Shown one piece after another: positions 9,570 to 17,280 of a DNA stretch of 33,468 nt; within the stretch, counting starts at the first letter, position 1; each line of letters starts with the position of its first letter. The notes below the pieces were generated by a model. The model ran no database searches and had not been told where the DNA came from. It saw only the letters and a list, made by a program, of their open reading frames with translations. The position numbers and the translations under genes were made by a program. The DNA comes from Clostridium sp. (GTDB lineage Bacteria > Bacillota > Dethiobacteria > Dethiobacterales > Dethiobacteraceae): assembly GCA_018335695.1 (NCBI GenBank), contig JAGXRV010000090.1, forward strand, positions 1 to 33,468. The letters are read 5' to 3'.

Positions 9570-10016
9570 TTACGACTCCAGTTCCGACAACACAAGGATG
9601 TTCAGTTCGGTTATGCGGTTTAGAGTCATATCATTGGTTAAAAAGGCCTCACAGTCATTTTGCAGGGCTACCGCAACCTGTAGTGCAGCGGTTAGCGATA
9701 TATTGTAGCGTGCCCTCAGTTCCGCCGCCACAGTAGCAGTGTTGTCGTCGATACAGGCAAAGATAACATTAGTACCGTTGATGATTATGTCGCTGAAAAC
9801 CTGTTGCGGTGTTGCCTGGCTTAGTCGATACGGTACCCCCAGACACTCTGCCAGCGTTACCGGAGATGTCACGGCTTGCATCCGGCCGCTATCCAGGTAA
9901 TCAAAAATGGTGTCCACTACCGACAGATAGCGGACGTCTTTCTCAGCATAGTAAATAACAGGCGCCGTGTCCAGAAATAGGCGTGTTACTGTCTGAAGAA
10001 GTTTATTGATTCTCAT
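9570..10016 (-). CDS. PIN-domain protein (toxin-like), one catalytic Asp changed
   Basis: A 148-residue PIN-domain protein, partner of the AbrB-type antitoxin upstream. Asp16 (RLFLDTAPVIYYAE), Glu57 (SPVTLAECLG) and Asp129 (FLTNDMTL) are present. The third acidic position, normally Asp in a DALQ-like motif, is Ala110 in SLTAALQVAVAL. This could weaken or abolish nuclease activity. The ATG at 10016 overlaps the antitoxin end by 14 nt; the frame is open to 10103 but shares that stretch with the antitoxin gene. An operon with the antitoxin is clear. Confidence 0.8.
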   Translation of the reverse strand: MRINKLLQTVTRLFLDTAPVIYYAEKDVRYLSVVDTIFDYLDSGRMQAVTSPVTLAECLGVPYRLSQATPQQVFSDIIINGTNVIFACIDDNTATVAAELRARYNISLTAALQVAVALQNDCEAFLTNDMTLNRITELNILVLSELES

Positions 10017-10302
10017 GATTCGGCCCCGGTGAACCTGCGCGCAATTTGTCTGCCTCGTTCCTGGTGCGGGTAATATAAGACTGAACATCTTCGCCGAGAA
10101 CATGCGGTTGTACCGCCCCGCGGATTTCCCGCCACTTTCTTCTTTCTCCCCGGCTTTGGTCTTGAAGCGGTGAAATAATCAGGTTTTGGCCGTCTGTAGC
10201 AATTCGAAGTTTGGTATCAGCAGTAATGTTTAACAGATCTAAGATTGGTTTGTCTATGATCAGCGCTGCGCTGTTCCCATGCTTAACTAGTGACTTAATC
10301 AT
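10003..10302 (-). CDS. AbrB/SpoVT-type (MazE-like) antitoxin
   Basis: A 99-residue DNA-binding antitoxin. The first 45 residues form a swapped-hairpin AbrB domain: KSLVKHGNSAALIIDKPILD, then LLNITADTKLRIATDG and NLIISPL. The C-terminal part probably wraps the PIN partner encoded next. ATG at 10302 follows AAAGGAG at 8 nt. A strong promoter is immediately upstream (10340-10367), where the antitoxin would be expected to bind for autorepression. Confidence 0.85.
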   Translation of the reverse strand: MIKSLVKHGNSAALIIDKPILDLLNITADTKLRIATDGQNLIISPLQDQSRGERRKWREIRGAVQPHVLGEDVQSYITRTRNEADKLRAGSPGPNHENQ

Positions 10303-10339
10303 ATATTTTACTCCTTTTTCGGAAATACATTGTACTTAT

Positions 10340-10367
10340 ATTATATATCCAACTATTATTATGTCAA
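10340..10367 (-). promoter_or_regulatory. Sigma-70-type promoter of the AbrB/PIN pair
   Basis: TTGACA (10362-10367) and TATAAT (10340-10345) are both perfect, 16 nt apart on the minus strand, about 40 nt before the antitoxin start. Confidence 0.8.
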
Positions 10368-10434
10368 GACTCCCCAAAGGAGCTAAAACTTTTAAGACAG
10401 ACCCCCCTTGCCGTCTAAAGTCAACAGCCGCCAG

Positions 10435-11577
10435 CTATAAACGAGGGAAAAGGCAGATTAAGCGCAAGGCCCGTTCAGCAGCATCGGCAAGCAGTTCCGG
10501 GGTACGGGCCATGCATTCATCAAGAGTTATCGGGCCAGGTGCGATACTGGCCATTGCATCGATCCCATGCTGGGCGGCGACCTGCGCAGGGAGAGCGACA
10601 GAGCCTGCCAGAGCAAGAACCGGGATACCGTGCTTCTTAGCACGGGAGGCAATTCCGACCGGCACTTTGCCATAAAGCGTCTGCTCATTGATTTGTCCCT
10701 CTCCCGTAATCACCAGATCCGCTCCGGCAACCAAAAGTTCATCAAATCCGGTCAGTCTGCATACCAGATCAAGACCGGGAACAAGGCAGGCCCCTGCAAA
10801 CGTCATCAGACCGTAGCCCATTCCTCCCCCGCCTCCGGCACCGGGATAACAAGCTAAATCTTTCCCCAGATCAGCGGCCGCCACCTGGGCCAACCGGGCA
10901 AGGGCGGCATCCAGCAGAGCCACCTGCTCCCGATCGGCGCCTTTCTGAGGCGCATACACATAAGCGGCACCAGACGGTCCGTTTAAAGGATTGCTGACAT
11001 CACAGGCAGCAATCACCTCCGCCTCCGCAAGAGCAGGGTGCAGCCCTGACATATCAATACCGGCCAAGTTCAGCAGTGCCGGGACTCCCGCGGGTAAAGG
11101 CCTGCCGCCGGCATCCAGGAACCGGCCTCCCAGAGCCTGAGCCATTCCTGTCCCGCCGTCGGAAGTCGCGCTCCCTCCCACACCTACGATAATACGCCGG
11201 CAGCCTGCATCGAGAGCTGCCCGCATCAACTCGCCGGTCCCAAAGCTAGTAGCCTGCAACGGATTGCGTGCCAGGCGGGGAACAAGAGCCAGCCCGGAAG
11301 CGGCTGCCATCTCAATCACAGCCGTCTGCATATCAAGAGCGACCCACGCAGCAGTTACGGGTTGCCCCAGGGAACCGGTAACCACCAGGAAATGCTTTTC
11401 TCCTCCCAGTGCCGCCAGCAGGCAGTCGCCCAGGCCTTCCCCGCCGTCAGCCATCGGACAGGTGAATATTTCCGCCTCCGGCAATACCCGCCGGACTCCC
11501 CTGGCAATAGCGTCCGCCACTTCCGGTGAGGCCAGGCTTTCTTTAAAGGAGTCGGGGGCAATTATCACCCGTTTCAT
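10435..11577 (-). CDS. glxK: Glycerate kinase (GarK/GlxK family)
   Basis: A 380-residue cytosolic kinase that phosphorylates D-glycerate, normally to 2-phosphoglycerate in this family, feeding glycolysis. The N-terminus KRVIIAPDSFKESLASPEVA and the CPMADGGEGLGDCLL motif are diagnostic, as are VGVGGSATSDGGTGMAQALG and ITGEGQINEQTLYGKVP. The length is normal. ATG at 11577 follows AGGAGG. A dead yjbQ copy lies just upstream on the same strand; no other glycerate-pathway gene is in view. No clear terminator follows. Confidence 0.95.
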   Translation of the reverse strand: MKRVIIAPDSFKESLASPEVADAIARGVRRVLPEAEIFTCPMADGGEGLGDCLLAALGGEKHFLVVTGSLGQPVTAAWVALDMQTAVIEMAAASGLALVPRLARNPLQATSFGTGELMRAALDAGCRRIIVGVGGSATSDGGTGMAQALGGRFLDAGGRPLPAGVPALLNLAGIDMSGLHPALAEAEVIAACDVSNPLNGPSGAAYVYAPQKGADREQVALLDAALARLAQVAAADLGKDLACYPGAGGGGGMGYGLMTFAGACLVPGLDLVCRLTGFDELLVAGADLVITGEGQINEQTLYGKVPVGIASRAKKHGIPVLALAGSVALPAQVAAQHGIDAMASIAPGPITLDECMARTPELLADAAERALRLICLFPRL

Positions 11578-11595
11578 CGTCAGCCTCCTGATTTC

Positions 11596-11842
11596 CTATC
11601 CCTCAATCACTTTAACCAGAAATGTTCTCTCCCTAGGCCTGTCAAACTCGCAAAAAAAACACCGTCTGCCAAGTACCAAGCACTAAATCTCCGTCAGCTA
11701 CCTGAATTACTGTGCAGCGCCGGCAATACCAGCTTTAAGGTGAGACGCCGAATTGCCCTCACTATGAGTGATACAACGGATGCTCCCACGGGAAGAGGTT
11801 GTCCCGGTACCGCAGAAAATCCCCGGCCACATCAGGGTCAGC
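11596..11842 (-). pseudogene. Decayed second copy of yjbQ (C-terminal two thirds)
   Basis: Read on the minus strand, this gives ADPDVAGDFLRYRDNLF then PWEHPLYH, then a frameshift, EGNSASHLKAGIAGAAQ, another frameshift, IQVADGDLVLGTWQ, a shift in a T-run, and CEFDRPRERTFLVKVIEG before a stop. All of this aligns in order with the intact yjbQ at 963-1364. The 5' third is missing, with sequence of the RHH gene in its place. At least three frame breaks make it non-functional. It cannot be a recent copy, as many third positions differ. Confidence 0.9.
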
Positions 11843-12128
11843 CAGGTAACTGCTCCTGCCTGACCTTGATAAGCTCTCCTATAACAGCTACCCTAAGGTC
11901 GCTGGCAGCTATTTCTTCAGCGGCGAAAAGCTCCGCTCTGACTTCGTTCCAACTACGCCCGACTGGATCAACATTTTTCTTGCTCATGGCTTTTTGTCCC
12001 TTTCTGTAAAACTCCAACGCCTCTTGAATTACCTGGCTTCGACTCGGAAATGCCCGCCTAGTCACTAAGCGGTCAACCAAAACAAGGGTTTTTTCATCCA
12101 AAGTAACAGCAACTTTTCTGCGAGCCAT
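11838..12128 (-). CDS. Ribbon-helix-helix (CopG/MetJ-like) DNA-binding protein
   Basis: A 96-residue RHH protein. The N-terminus KVAVTLDEKTLVLVDRLV followed by PSRSQVIQEALEFYRK is the beta strand and two helices of the fold, close to antitoxins of the MazE-RHH or CopG type. No toxin gene follows. The last codons (QEQLPG and stop) lie at the border of the dead yjbQ copy, and the stop itself is inside it. The original C-terminus may therefore have been replaced. GAGGTGATAAA precedes the ATG. Antitoxin or simple repressor; the target is unknown. Confidence 0.75.
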   Translation of the reverse strand: MARRKVAVTLDEKTLVLVDRLVTRRAFPSRSQVIQEALEFYRKGQKAMSKKNVDPVGRSWNEVRAELFAAEEIAASDLRVAVIGELIKVRQEQLPG

Positions 12129-12223
12129 TTTATCACCTCTTGGTATGAGAATATATCATACTCAAGATGACTTCAAGCTAACAGGGATTAACCGGGGTAT
12201 TGTTTGTTTTAAAAAAAATAAAA

Positions 12224-12254
12224 ATGTGTCACCTACCCCGTCCCATTGACACAC
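12224..12254 (+). repeat. Solo RAYT-type end repeat
   Basis: ATGTGTCACCTACCCCGTCC then CATTGACAC is a third copy of the end repeat seen at 137-164 and 6751-6789, again preceded by an A-rich stretch. Confidence 0.6.
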
Positions 12255-12266
12255 ACAATACCTTCT

Positions 12267-12617
12267 CTAAAGTTGATTCACGTTATTACGAATGGCATCC
12301 TCCACAAAGGCATTCAAAGAAAGACCTCGGGTAGCCGCAGCGAGAGCGGCTTTACGGTGTAATTCCGGCTGAATGCGAACGTTGAAGTATCCTTTGAACG
12401 GTCTTTCGGGTTGTATACCTTTTTACGCGCAAAATTCCAAATATTCATCTACAGCATTACGAAAATCCTCGACGAGGGTTTTCACACTGTCTCCTTCAAA
12501 CGCAATCATGCTCTTTATACCTATTACTCTACCGTGAAAAATTTCTTCTTCCTCGGAGAACTCAATACTGCCAACGTAATCACGATAATGAATATAATTG
12601 CACAAAGCTGTTCTCAC
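12267..12617 (-). pseudogene. hicB-type antitoxin gene split by an in-frame stop
   Basis: The first part (12423-12617) encodes a HicB fold: YIHYRDYVGSIEFSEEEEIF, GRVIGIKSMIAFEG and VKTLVEDFRNAVDEYLEFCA. A TAA at 12423-12425 then interrupts. The same frame continues with KGIQPERPFKGYFNVRIQPE, LHRKAALAAATRGLSLNAFV and EDAIRNNVNQL to a stop at 12267. The second half is the RHH DNA-binding domain of long HicB proteins. One base change (for example GAA to TAA) accounts for the break. The start codon is GTG 12617 or a TTG a few codons in. No hicA is seen beside it. Read-through is possible but not supported. Confidence 0.8.
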
Positions 12618-12651
12618 CGCCTATTTTATTTGTATCAAGCCTTCTAAATAA

Positions 12652-12675
12652 AGTGCAACTAATTTTAGTTGCACT
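12652..12675. terminator. Palindrome, bidirectional terminator or operator
   Basis: AGTGCAACTA and TAGTTGCACT form a perfect 10-bp stem with a 4-nt loop, and T-rich sequence follows on both strands. It lies about 35 nt upstream of the broken hicB gene, so it could instead be an operator. Confidence 0.5.
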
Positions 12676-12704
12676 GATTTTATATTTGCGGTGTCCTTTT
12701 TGTT

Positions 12705-12804
12705 TAAAAATATCCTCCCTCATGATTCACCTCCACAGGAGGGGAATTACGGATTAAAGGAGTTTTGATAGGAAATATTCGTCAAAACAACAAAATTTCC
12801 TGCC
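12705..12804 (+). repeat. Repeat unit, short copy, upstream of the EFR1 gene
   Basis: AAAATATCCTCCCTCATGAT, then CTCCACAGGAGGGGAATTAC and GGAGTTTTGATAGGAAATATTCG followed in part by CAAAATTTCCTGCC. It matches the two outer ends of the longer unit at 13824-14085, with the middle (DUF559 scrap) missing. The rest of the gap 12805-12970 shows nothing I can name. Confidence 0.7.
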
Positions 12805-12970
12805 GATCTTTAATCTATTTGACTCTGACTGTTGCTGCGCAGGAAATCGCCTGTAACCGTAGAAGTTCTTTTACTTTAAGGGCACAAAAATTTGTGCTTC
12901 TAGTTCTCTATCCTGATAGATTGGTGACAACGTAGTAATCAGGGACAAATAAAACGAGGGCGGTGAGAGA

Positions 12971-13735
12971 ATGCCAAATATTATTTTTTATTTTACAGGC
13001 ACAGGCAACAGCTTAAAAGTTGCAAAAGACATAGCGGAAGAAGTTGGTGATACCACCTTTAGCTCTATGGGAAAACAGCACAAGTTGAGTGGCAAATATG
13101 AAAGCATTGGCTTTATCTATCCCGTTTATTGCGGCGGTCTGCCTGCTGCCATTGAAAGATTTGTCAAAGAGCTTGACATTGCAGAGAATAAGAACGCTTA
13201 CTTTTTTGCCGTTTGCACAAGCGGCGCAATGGGCGGCGGCCTAAGTAATATTAAAAGAATCATAGCTAAAAAGGGCGGCAAGCTTAGTTATGGTGAAAAC
13301 ATTAAGTGTTTTGCAAATTACGTTTGCATGTACCCTATGGCAAAAAATGTTGATAAAAAAACACAGTTACAGGCAAAGGCGACAAAAATAGTTGCCCGTG
13401 AGATAAAAAATCGTGCCGTAAGACCGGTTCCAAAAAACGGCTTAATATCGCTACTCCACGGCGGCTTTGTCAAAAGCCTTAAAGGCAAGGACAAGGGGTT
13501 TAATGTAAACAATGCGTGCAATAGCTGCGGAATTTGTGAAAAAGTTTGTCCTGTCGCAAATATCAAGATAATGGACAGCAAGCCGAGTTTTGCCGGTCGC
13601 TGTGAACAGTGCGTTGCTTGTATCCAATGGTGTCCGAATCAAGCGATAAATTATAAAAATAAGACCCAAAACCGTGGACGATATCATCACCCGGAGATTA
13701 CAGTGGAAGATATTATTAATGGCATTAAGCTTTAA
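12971..13735 (+). CDS. EFR1-family flavodoxin-like/ferredoxin fusion protein
   Basis: A 254-residue electron-transfer protein. Residues 1-150 are flavodoxin-like (IIFYFTGTGNSLKVAKDI, the FMN phosphate loop). The C-terminal part has two 4Fe-4S motifs: CNSCGICEKVCPVANI and CEQCVACIQWCPNQAI. Such EFR1 proteins probably shuttle electrons between ferredoxin and flavin partners in anaerobes; the partner is not known. GGTGAG lies before the ATG. The gene stands alone on the plus strand and is flanked by two copies of the same repeat unit, which suggests arrival or mobility as a cassette. Confidence 0.85.
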   Translation: MPNIIFYFTGTGNSLKVAKDIAEEVGDTTFSSMGKQHKLSGKYESIGFIYPVYCGGLPAAIERFVKELDIAENKNAYFFAVCTSGAMGGGLSNIKRIIAKKGGKLSYGENIKCFANYVCMYPMAKNVDKKTQLQAKATKIVAREIKNRAVRPVPKNGLISLLHGGFVKSLKGKDKGFNVNNACNSCGICEKVCPVANIKIMDSKPSFAGRCEQCVACIQWCPNQAINYKNKTQNRGRYHHPEITVEDIINGIKL

Positions 13736-13823
13736 TAATGTGTGTTCCCGATTCTGCTATAGGTAACAACCTCCAACTCTATTCGCATTAGTCATCTCCT
13801 TTGCTGCAAAACGCATTTTATTT

Positions 13824-14085
13824 TAAAATAACCTCCCTCATAATTCCCCTCCACAGGAGGGGTGGTGCGCAGCACCGGGGTGGTTATTCCCTCGGATTTT
13901 AGCGATGTCCCCTGCTTTGCGCAACTCTCTAGCTTTGTTGCATAATTTCGGGTTATTAAGGAAAGAGAGATAGACTTTGGCATTACGACCACCCCGCCTT
14001 GACAGGCACCCCTCCAGAGGAGGGGAATCAGGGGTCAAAGGAGTTTTGAGAGAAAATATTTGTCAAAATGACAAAACTTCCTGCC
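13824..14085 (+). repeat. Repeat unit, long copy, with REP-like arms
   Basis: The outer parts match the unit at 12705-12804. Inside, two inverted REP-like arms (AATTCCCCTCCACAGGAGG then GGTGGTGCGCAGCACCGGGG on the left; CACCCCTCCAGAGGAGGGGA on the right) enclose a DUF559 scrap on the minus strand. Confidence 0.75.
13898..13960 (-). pseudogene. DUF559 gene scrap (N-terminal part)
   Basis: The minus strand reads FLNNPKLCNKARELRKAGDI then AK. This resembles the conserved beginning of DUF559 (Vsr-like endonuclease fold) proteins: NPKLK..ARELRKAGNLAE. The catalytic core that should follow is absent; the frame runs into the REP arm. Identified from remembered consensus. Confidence 0.55.
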
Positions 14086-14209
14086 AATGTTTCTCAATTA
14101 GGAGGTTAACAATTTATCTTTGGAAGAAATGCAACCTTTTTTCTTCCAGTTCGTTATAACTTTAGGTTGGCTGTTCAGCCGATACTAAATCGAGCAGGAG
14201 GTATGTAAG

Positions 14210-15157
14210 ATGAAACGTAAGGCGACTGTGTTAATGATTCTGTTTACTCTTTCCATGTTAACCGCACAGTTTGCGGCTGGCGCAGAGCGACGCTTCCAGT
14301 CAAGGGAAGTTGCTCTGAAAACAATTATTGCTGAAGTCAAGCAAGAACTTGGCGGGGTGCCGTTATCCGGCTTTAGCGTCAAAGCTGAAGACTTAGATCT
14401 CTCCGGCAGAAGACAACGGTTGTCTTATTCTGGAGAATTTAAAAAGACTGGAACTATGGATAAGATGACGCTGGAGCAGGCAAGAAGACATTTTGCCAGT
14501 GTAATTAACCGGGTATATGGCATAGAAAGCTACGAAATTGAGCTTGACGATGATTCCTTGGACATATCATTTGAGCAAAGCCGCAACATAGTGACTGTAA
14601 GAGAAGGCGTTTACGCCGCGCGTGAGTACGTCCCTTATGTTTCCGTCAGCATCAGCCTGACAGCCGAAGAAGACGATGAAGCTGACGATGAAAAAGAGCT
14701 GGGCAGGTTTGGAAAAGTTAGCAAGATTGGATACACCACATTGGAGTATGATATTGACGTCAACCTAGAACGGAGAGTAGTCAGATTACAGCTTGGGCAA
14801 AAAAACGCCCGAGTAAATGGTGAAGCCACAAGGCTTGAAGTAGCGCCCTTTATTGAGGGAGGCAGGACGCTTGTGCCACTACGTTTCTTAGGCGAGCAGC
14901 TGGGCGCCGTCCTCAAATGGGATGATGAGGACAAAAAAGTGACTTTCACCAGCGGGGCGATTACAATTAAACTTCGCCTTGGTGATGATGATGCTCGTAT
15001 CTATATTAAGGGAGCAGCTCCAAGAATAGTGGCTCTCGAAACACCGGCCAAGGTCGTAGAAGGCAGAACAGTTGTCCCGCTGCGTTTCGTTTCCGAAAAC
15101 CTGGATGCTGCAGTTCGCTGGAATCCAAGTGACCGTAGCATTATTGTCCGCCAATAA
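14210..15157 (+). CDS. Secreted stalk-domain (copper amine oxidase N1-like) protein
   Basis: A 315-residue exported protein. A signal peptide (KRKATVLMILFTLSMLTAQF, then AAGA) opens it. The middle (about 30-180) is charged and unassigned, with an acidic stretch EEDDEADDEKE. The last 120 residues carry two stalk repeats, GGRTLVPLRFLGEQLGAVLK and EGRTVVPLRFVSENLDAAVR. It is of the same general type as the protein at 1495-2541 but with a different middle. GCAGGAGG lies before the ATG. It ends at a strong shared terminator. Probably a cell-surface protein; function unknown. Confidence 0.85.
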   Translation: MKRKATVLMILFTLSMLTAQFAAGAERRFQSREVALKTIIAEVKQELGGVPLSGFSVKAEDLDLSGRRQRLSYSGEFKKTGTMDKMTLEQARRHFASVINRVYGIESYEIELDDDSLDISFEQSRNIVTVREGVYAAREYVPYVSVSISLTAEEDDEADDEKELGRFGKVSKIGYTTLEYDIDVNLERRVVRLQLGQKNARVNGEATRLEVAPFIEGGRTLVPLRFLGEQLGAVLKWDDEDKKVTFTSGAITIKLRLGDDDARIYIKGAAPRIVALETPAKVVEGRTVVPLRFVSENLDAAVRWNPSDRSIIVRQ

Positions 15158-15176
15158 GCTCCGCCTTGCATAAGAC

Positions 15177-15218
15177 AAACCCGGTGCAGTTCAACAAAGT
15201 TTGAACTGCACCGGGTTT
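15177..15218. terminator. Bidirectional terminator between convergent genes
   Basis: A perfect 18-bp stem, AAACCCGGTGCAGTTCAA with its complement, around a 6-nt loop. It serves the stalk-protein gene on the plus strand and the anti-sigma gene on the minus strand. Confidence 0.85.
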
Positions 15219-15242
15219 ATGTTTTGTTACCTCTTAACTTTA

Positions 15243-16451
15243 CTATTCTTGATAATCGCCAGCCGACTCCTGAAGTTCATATTCAGATTGTCCAGCGCCT
15301 TCTTCGGTCTCTATCATCTCTTCTCCGGCAGCATCGGGCTTAGGAACATCGTGGGTAGGTTTATCTGATTCGTATTCTTCGACTTCATGCTTACTTGGAA
15401 CATTGGGCTTGATTTGACCACGCCTAGGCCTTTCGGACTCGCCTCTTTCGTCCATCTTTTCATCGGAAATATCAGAACCGGATTCTTCATCATCAGACTG
15501 AACGGATTCGCTATTCTCAACAGCATTTGTTTCTCTCGGCGGGATTTCGAGCAAGCCGTCAAAGCCCTCCAGCGTGGGGTCAGCTTTAATAGCTTTTCTA
15601 ATTATCGTTAGGGCTTCCTTCTCGCTCAGCCCTTTCTCTTCAATAAGTTCTATTATCGCCTCTGTTATGTCGTCCAGTTTTTCTTTGAAACTTTCCTGAC
15701 TAAGGCCTAGTTCTCTATATAGGCTAAGCACTTGCCAAGCCAATGGAGCCCCGACTGCGGCTACTAGGTCAACATAGTCAGCAGGTAATAATCCGGCATC
15801 ACCGGCCGTTTCCATGAATTCGGCGGTAAGTTCACTGCTTGTCACCGCAAGCGATATCCCTTGTCCTGCCAAGTATTCATCAATTGTTCGGCGCACATTT
15901 CCTGACAACACAGCTAAATCTGCTGCTCCCAAACTGTCACCGATCGGATGCAAAGCGATTATTATCCTGCGTTCTGGGCTGAGCAGACCATCTTTGCGCA
16001 GCGCATCAGCGATTATGCGCAGCGCCTCATTTACATTTCGACTTGTTAAGTCCAAACCTACCAGCAGCGCTTGACCGTCTGCATCCAGTCCATTTACTGC
16101 AATAACTTTGTTTCTTGAACTGATAGTCATGTTTATTGCCGGGTTGACCTGCAGTGTAAGGCTGGCAACAACTTGAGGTGCAGCAAAAAAAGTTGCGTAA
16201 GTACCCAGCGTTAGGAGCAACACCGCCAGTGTAGCAACAAGCTTCCATGCGACTGGCCTAATTCCATGAATTCCGGCTCTAACCTTTTGCTGCAAGGGGG
16301 AAAGTGTGATTTCTTTTTCAAAACAGCTTGAAGCAAGCAGCATTTCCCTCAGGCGCTGTTGGTGTGCCGGCATCTGTATCTCGGGAAGCGCGAGGGTATC
16401 CAGCTTATTTTGCAATTTTTCATTATCGGTTTTTCCGCTTATTTTCATCAT
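15243..16451 (-). CDS. RsgI-like membrane anti-sigma protein
   Basis: A 402-residue single-pass membrane protein. Residues 1-68 are cytosolic and could hold the sigma factor; a transmembrane segment spans about 69-91 (WKLVATLAVLLLTLGTYATF). Outside lies an RsgI-type middle domain: ASLTLQVNPAINMTISSRNK, NGLDADGQALL and NVNEALRIIADALRKDG. Then comes a helical part and a long acidic, low-complexity tail. It follows the ECF sigma gene by 57 nt on the same strand, so the pair is probably co-transcribed. It lacks the classical RsgI N-terminal domain that binds SigI, consistent with an ECF partner. The signal is unknown. Confidence 0.75.
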   Translation of the reverse strand: MMKISGKTDNEKLQNKLDTLALPEIQMPAHQQRLREMLLASSCFEKEITLSPLQQKVRAGIHGIRPVAWKLVATLAVLLLTLGTYATFFAAPQVVASLTLQVNPAINMTISSRNKVIAVNGLDADGQALLVGLDLTSRNVNEALRIIADALRKDGLLSPERRIIIALHPIGDSLGAADLAVLSGNVRRTIDEYLAGQGISLAVTSSELTAEFMETAGDAGLLPADYVDLVAAVGAPLAWQVLSLYRELGLSQESFKEKLDDITEAIIELIEEKGLSEKEALTIIRKAIKADPTLEGFDGLLEIPPRETNAVENSESVQSDDEESGSDISDEKMDERGESERPRRGQIKPNVPSKHEVEEYESDKPTHDVPKPDAAGEEMIETEEGAGQSEYELQESAGDYQE

Positions 16452-16508
16452 ACTCGACCTCTGTATATTTAACGCAGTTGCTTAGAAAAGGTTGCGCTTG
16501 CTCATAAT

Positions 16509-17084
16509 TTAGTGATGATAAAAGAAACTCCGCAATTTCTTTAAGCCACGGTGCAAAAGTGATTTTGTCGTTCCTTCCGGTTTGCCCAATATTTCGGCTA
16601 TTTCTTTGAGACTCTTACAAGCAAAAAAACGCAGGGTAATTACTTCCTGATATTTTGTCGGCAATTGACTGATTTTTTGTCGGCAAGAGAGGAATTCCTG
16701 AAATCGCGCCAACTGCTCCTCTGCCGCAATCAATTCCTCTTCCAACTCCACCTGCGATGACGGATCAAAGCCCTGACTTTCACGCAAATGTTCAAGGGAA
16801 ACCGTTTTGTAAACACCTTTGCGAAAATAACTGCTCAACTCATTACCGGCAATGCGGTAAAGCCAGGCAGAAAATGAACCGCCTCGCCACTCATAGCGGC
16901 CGATATTTTTTAGTGCTTTCACAAAGGTTTCGGCTGTGATATCCTGGGCAAGCTCAACATCACCGGTTCGACGGATGCAATAGTTTAGTATAGCTGAATA
17001 GTTTTGGTCATAAAGCCGACCAAAAGCCTCCGGACAATGCTTGGCTTGGGCGACCAGATCTTTTTCGGGATGGTTGTTATCCAT
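16509..17084 (-). CDS. ECF-type sigma-70 factor
   Basis: A sigma factor of about 191 residues with only regions 2 and 4. Region 2 shows AFGRLYDQNYSAILNYCIRR, DITAETFVKALKNIGRY and FSAWLYRIAGNELSSYFRK. Region 4 shows LPTKYQEVITLRFFACKSLK and EIAEILGKPEGTTKSLLHRG. It should direct RNA polymerase to a small regulon, held in check by the membrane protein encoded downstream. The ATG at 17084 is chosen; a TTG at 17093 is also in frame and neither has a clear ribosome site. No autoregulated promoter could be defined. Confidence 0.92.
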   Translation of the reverse strand: MDNNHPEKDLVAQAKHCPEAFGRLYDQNYSAILNYCIRRTGDVELAQDITAETFVKALKNIGRYEWRGGSFSAWLYRIAGNELSSYFRKGVYKTVSLEHLRESQGFDPSSQVELEEELIAAEEQLARFQEFLSCRQKISQLPTKYQEVITLRFFACKSLKEIAEILGKPEGTTKSLLHRGLKKLRSFFYHH

Positions 17085-17178
17085 AATAGACAATATTTCG
17101 TCATATTCAGCGACTTACCTGCTCTTATTTCGCGTACTTTTGTCCTTTAGTTTAAGCTTTAAGTAAGTCAGGTTAACA

Positions 17179-17201
17179 GATATTATTAATGGAATTAAGC
17201 T
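17179..17201 (+). repeat. Short echo of the EFR1 gene 3' end
   Basis: GATATTATTAATGGAATTAA then GCT differs by one base from the last codons of the EFR1 gene (13709-13731). No other part of that gene is seen here. The remaining gap 17085-17280 holds nothing else I can name. Confidence 0.4.
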
Positions 17202-17280
17202 GAATATATTATTAAGTCAAATTTGGGCGAATGTACTTTCTTAACACCTGAATATAGTCTATATTTTGGTTTGATTTTAT

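Noticed and set aside
12423-12425. Programmed read-through or recoding at the hicB stop
   Set aside because: The codon is TAA with no recoding element in sight; a nonsense mutation is simpler.
12705-14085. CRISPR array in the repeat-rich zone around the EFR1 gene
   Set aside because: The repeats are few, unequal and not regularly spaced.
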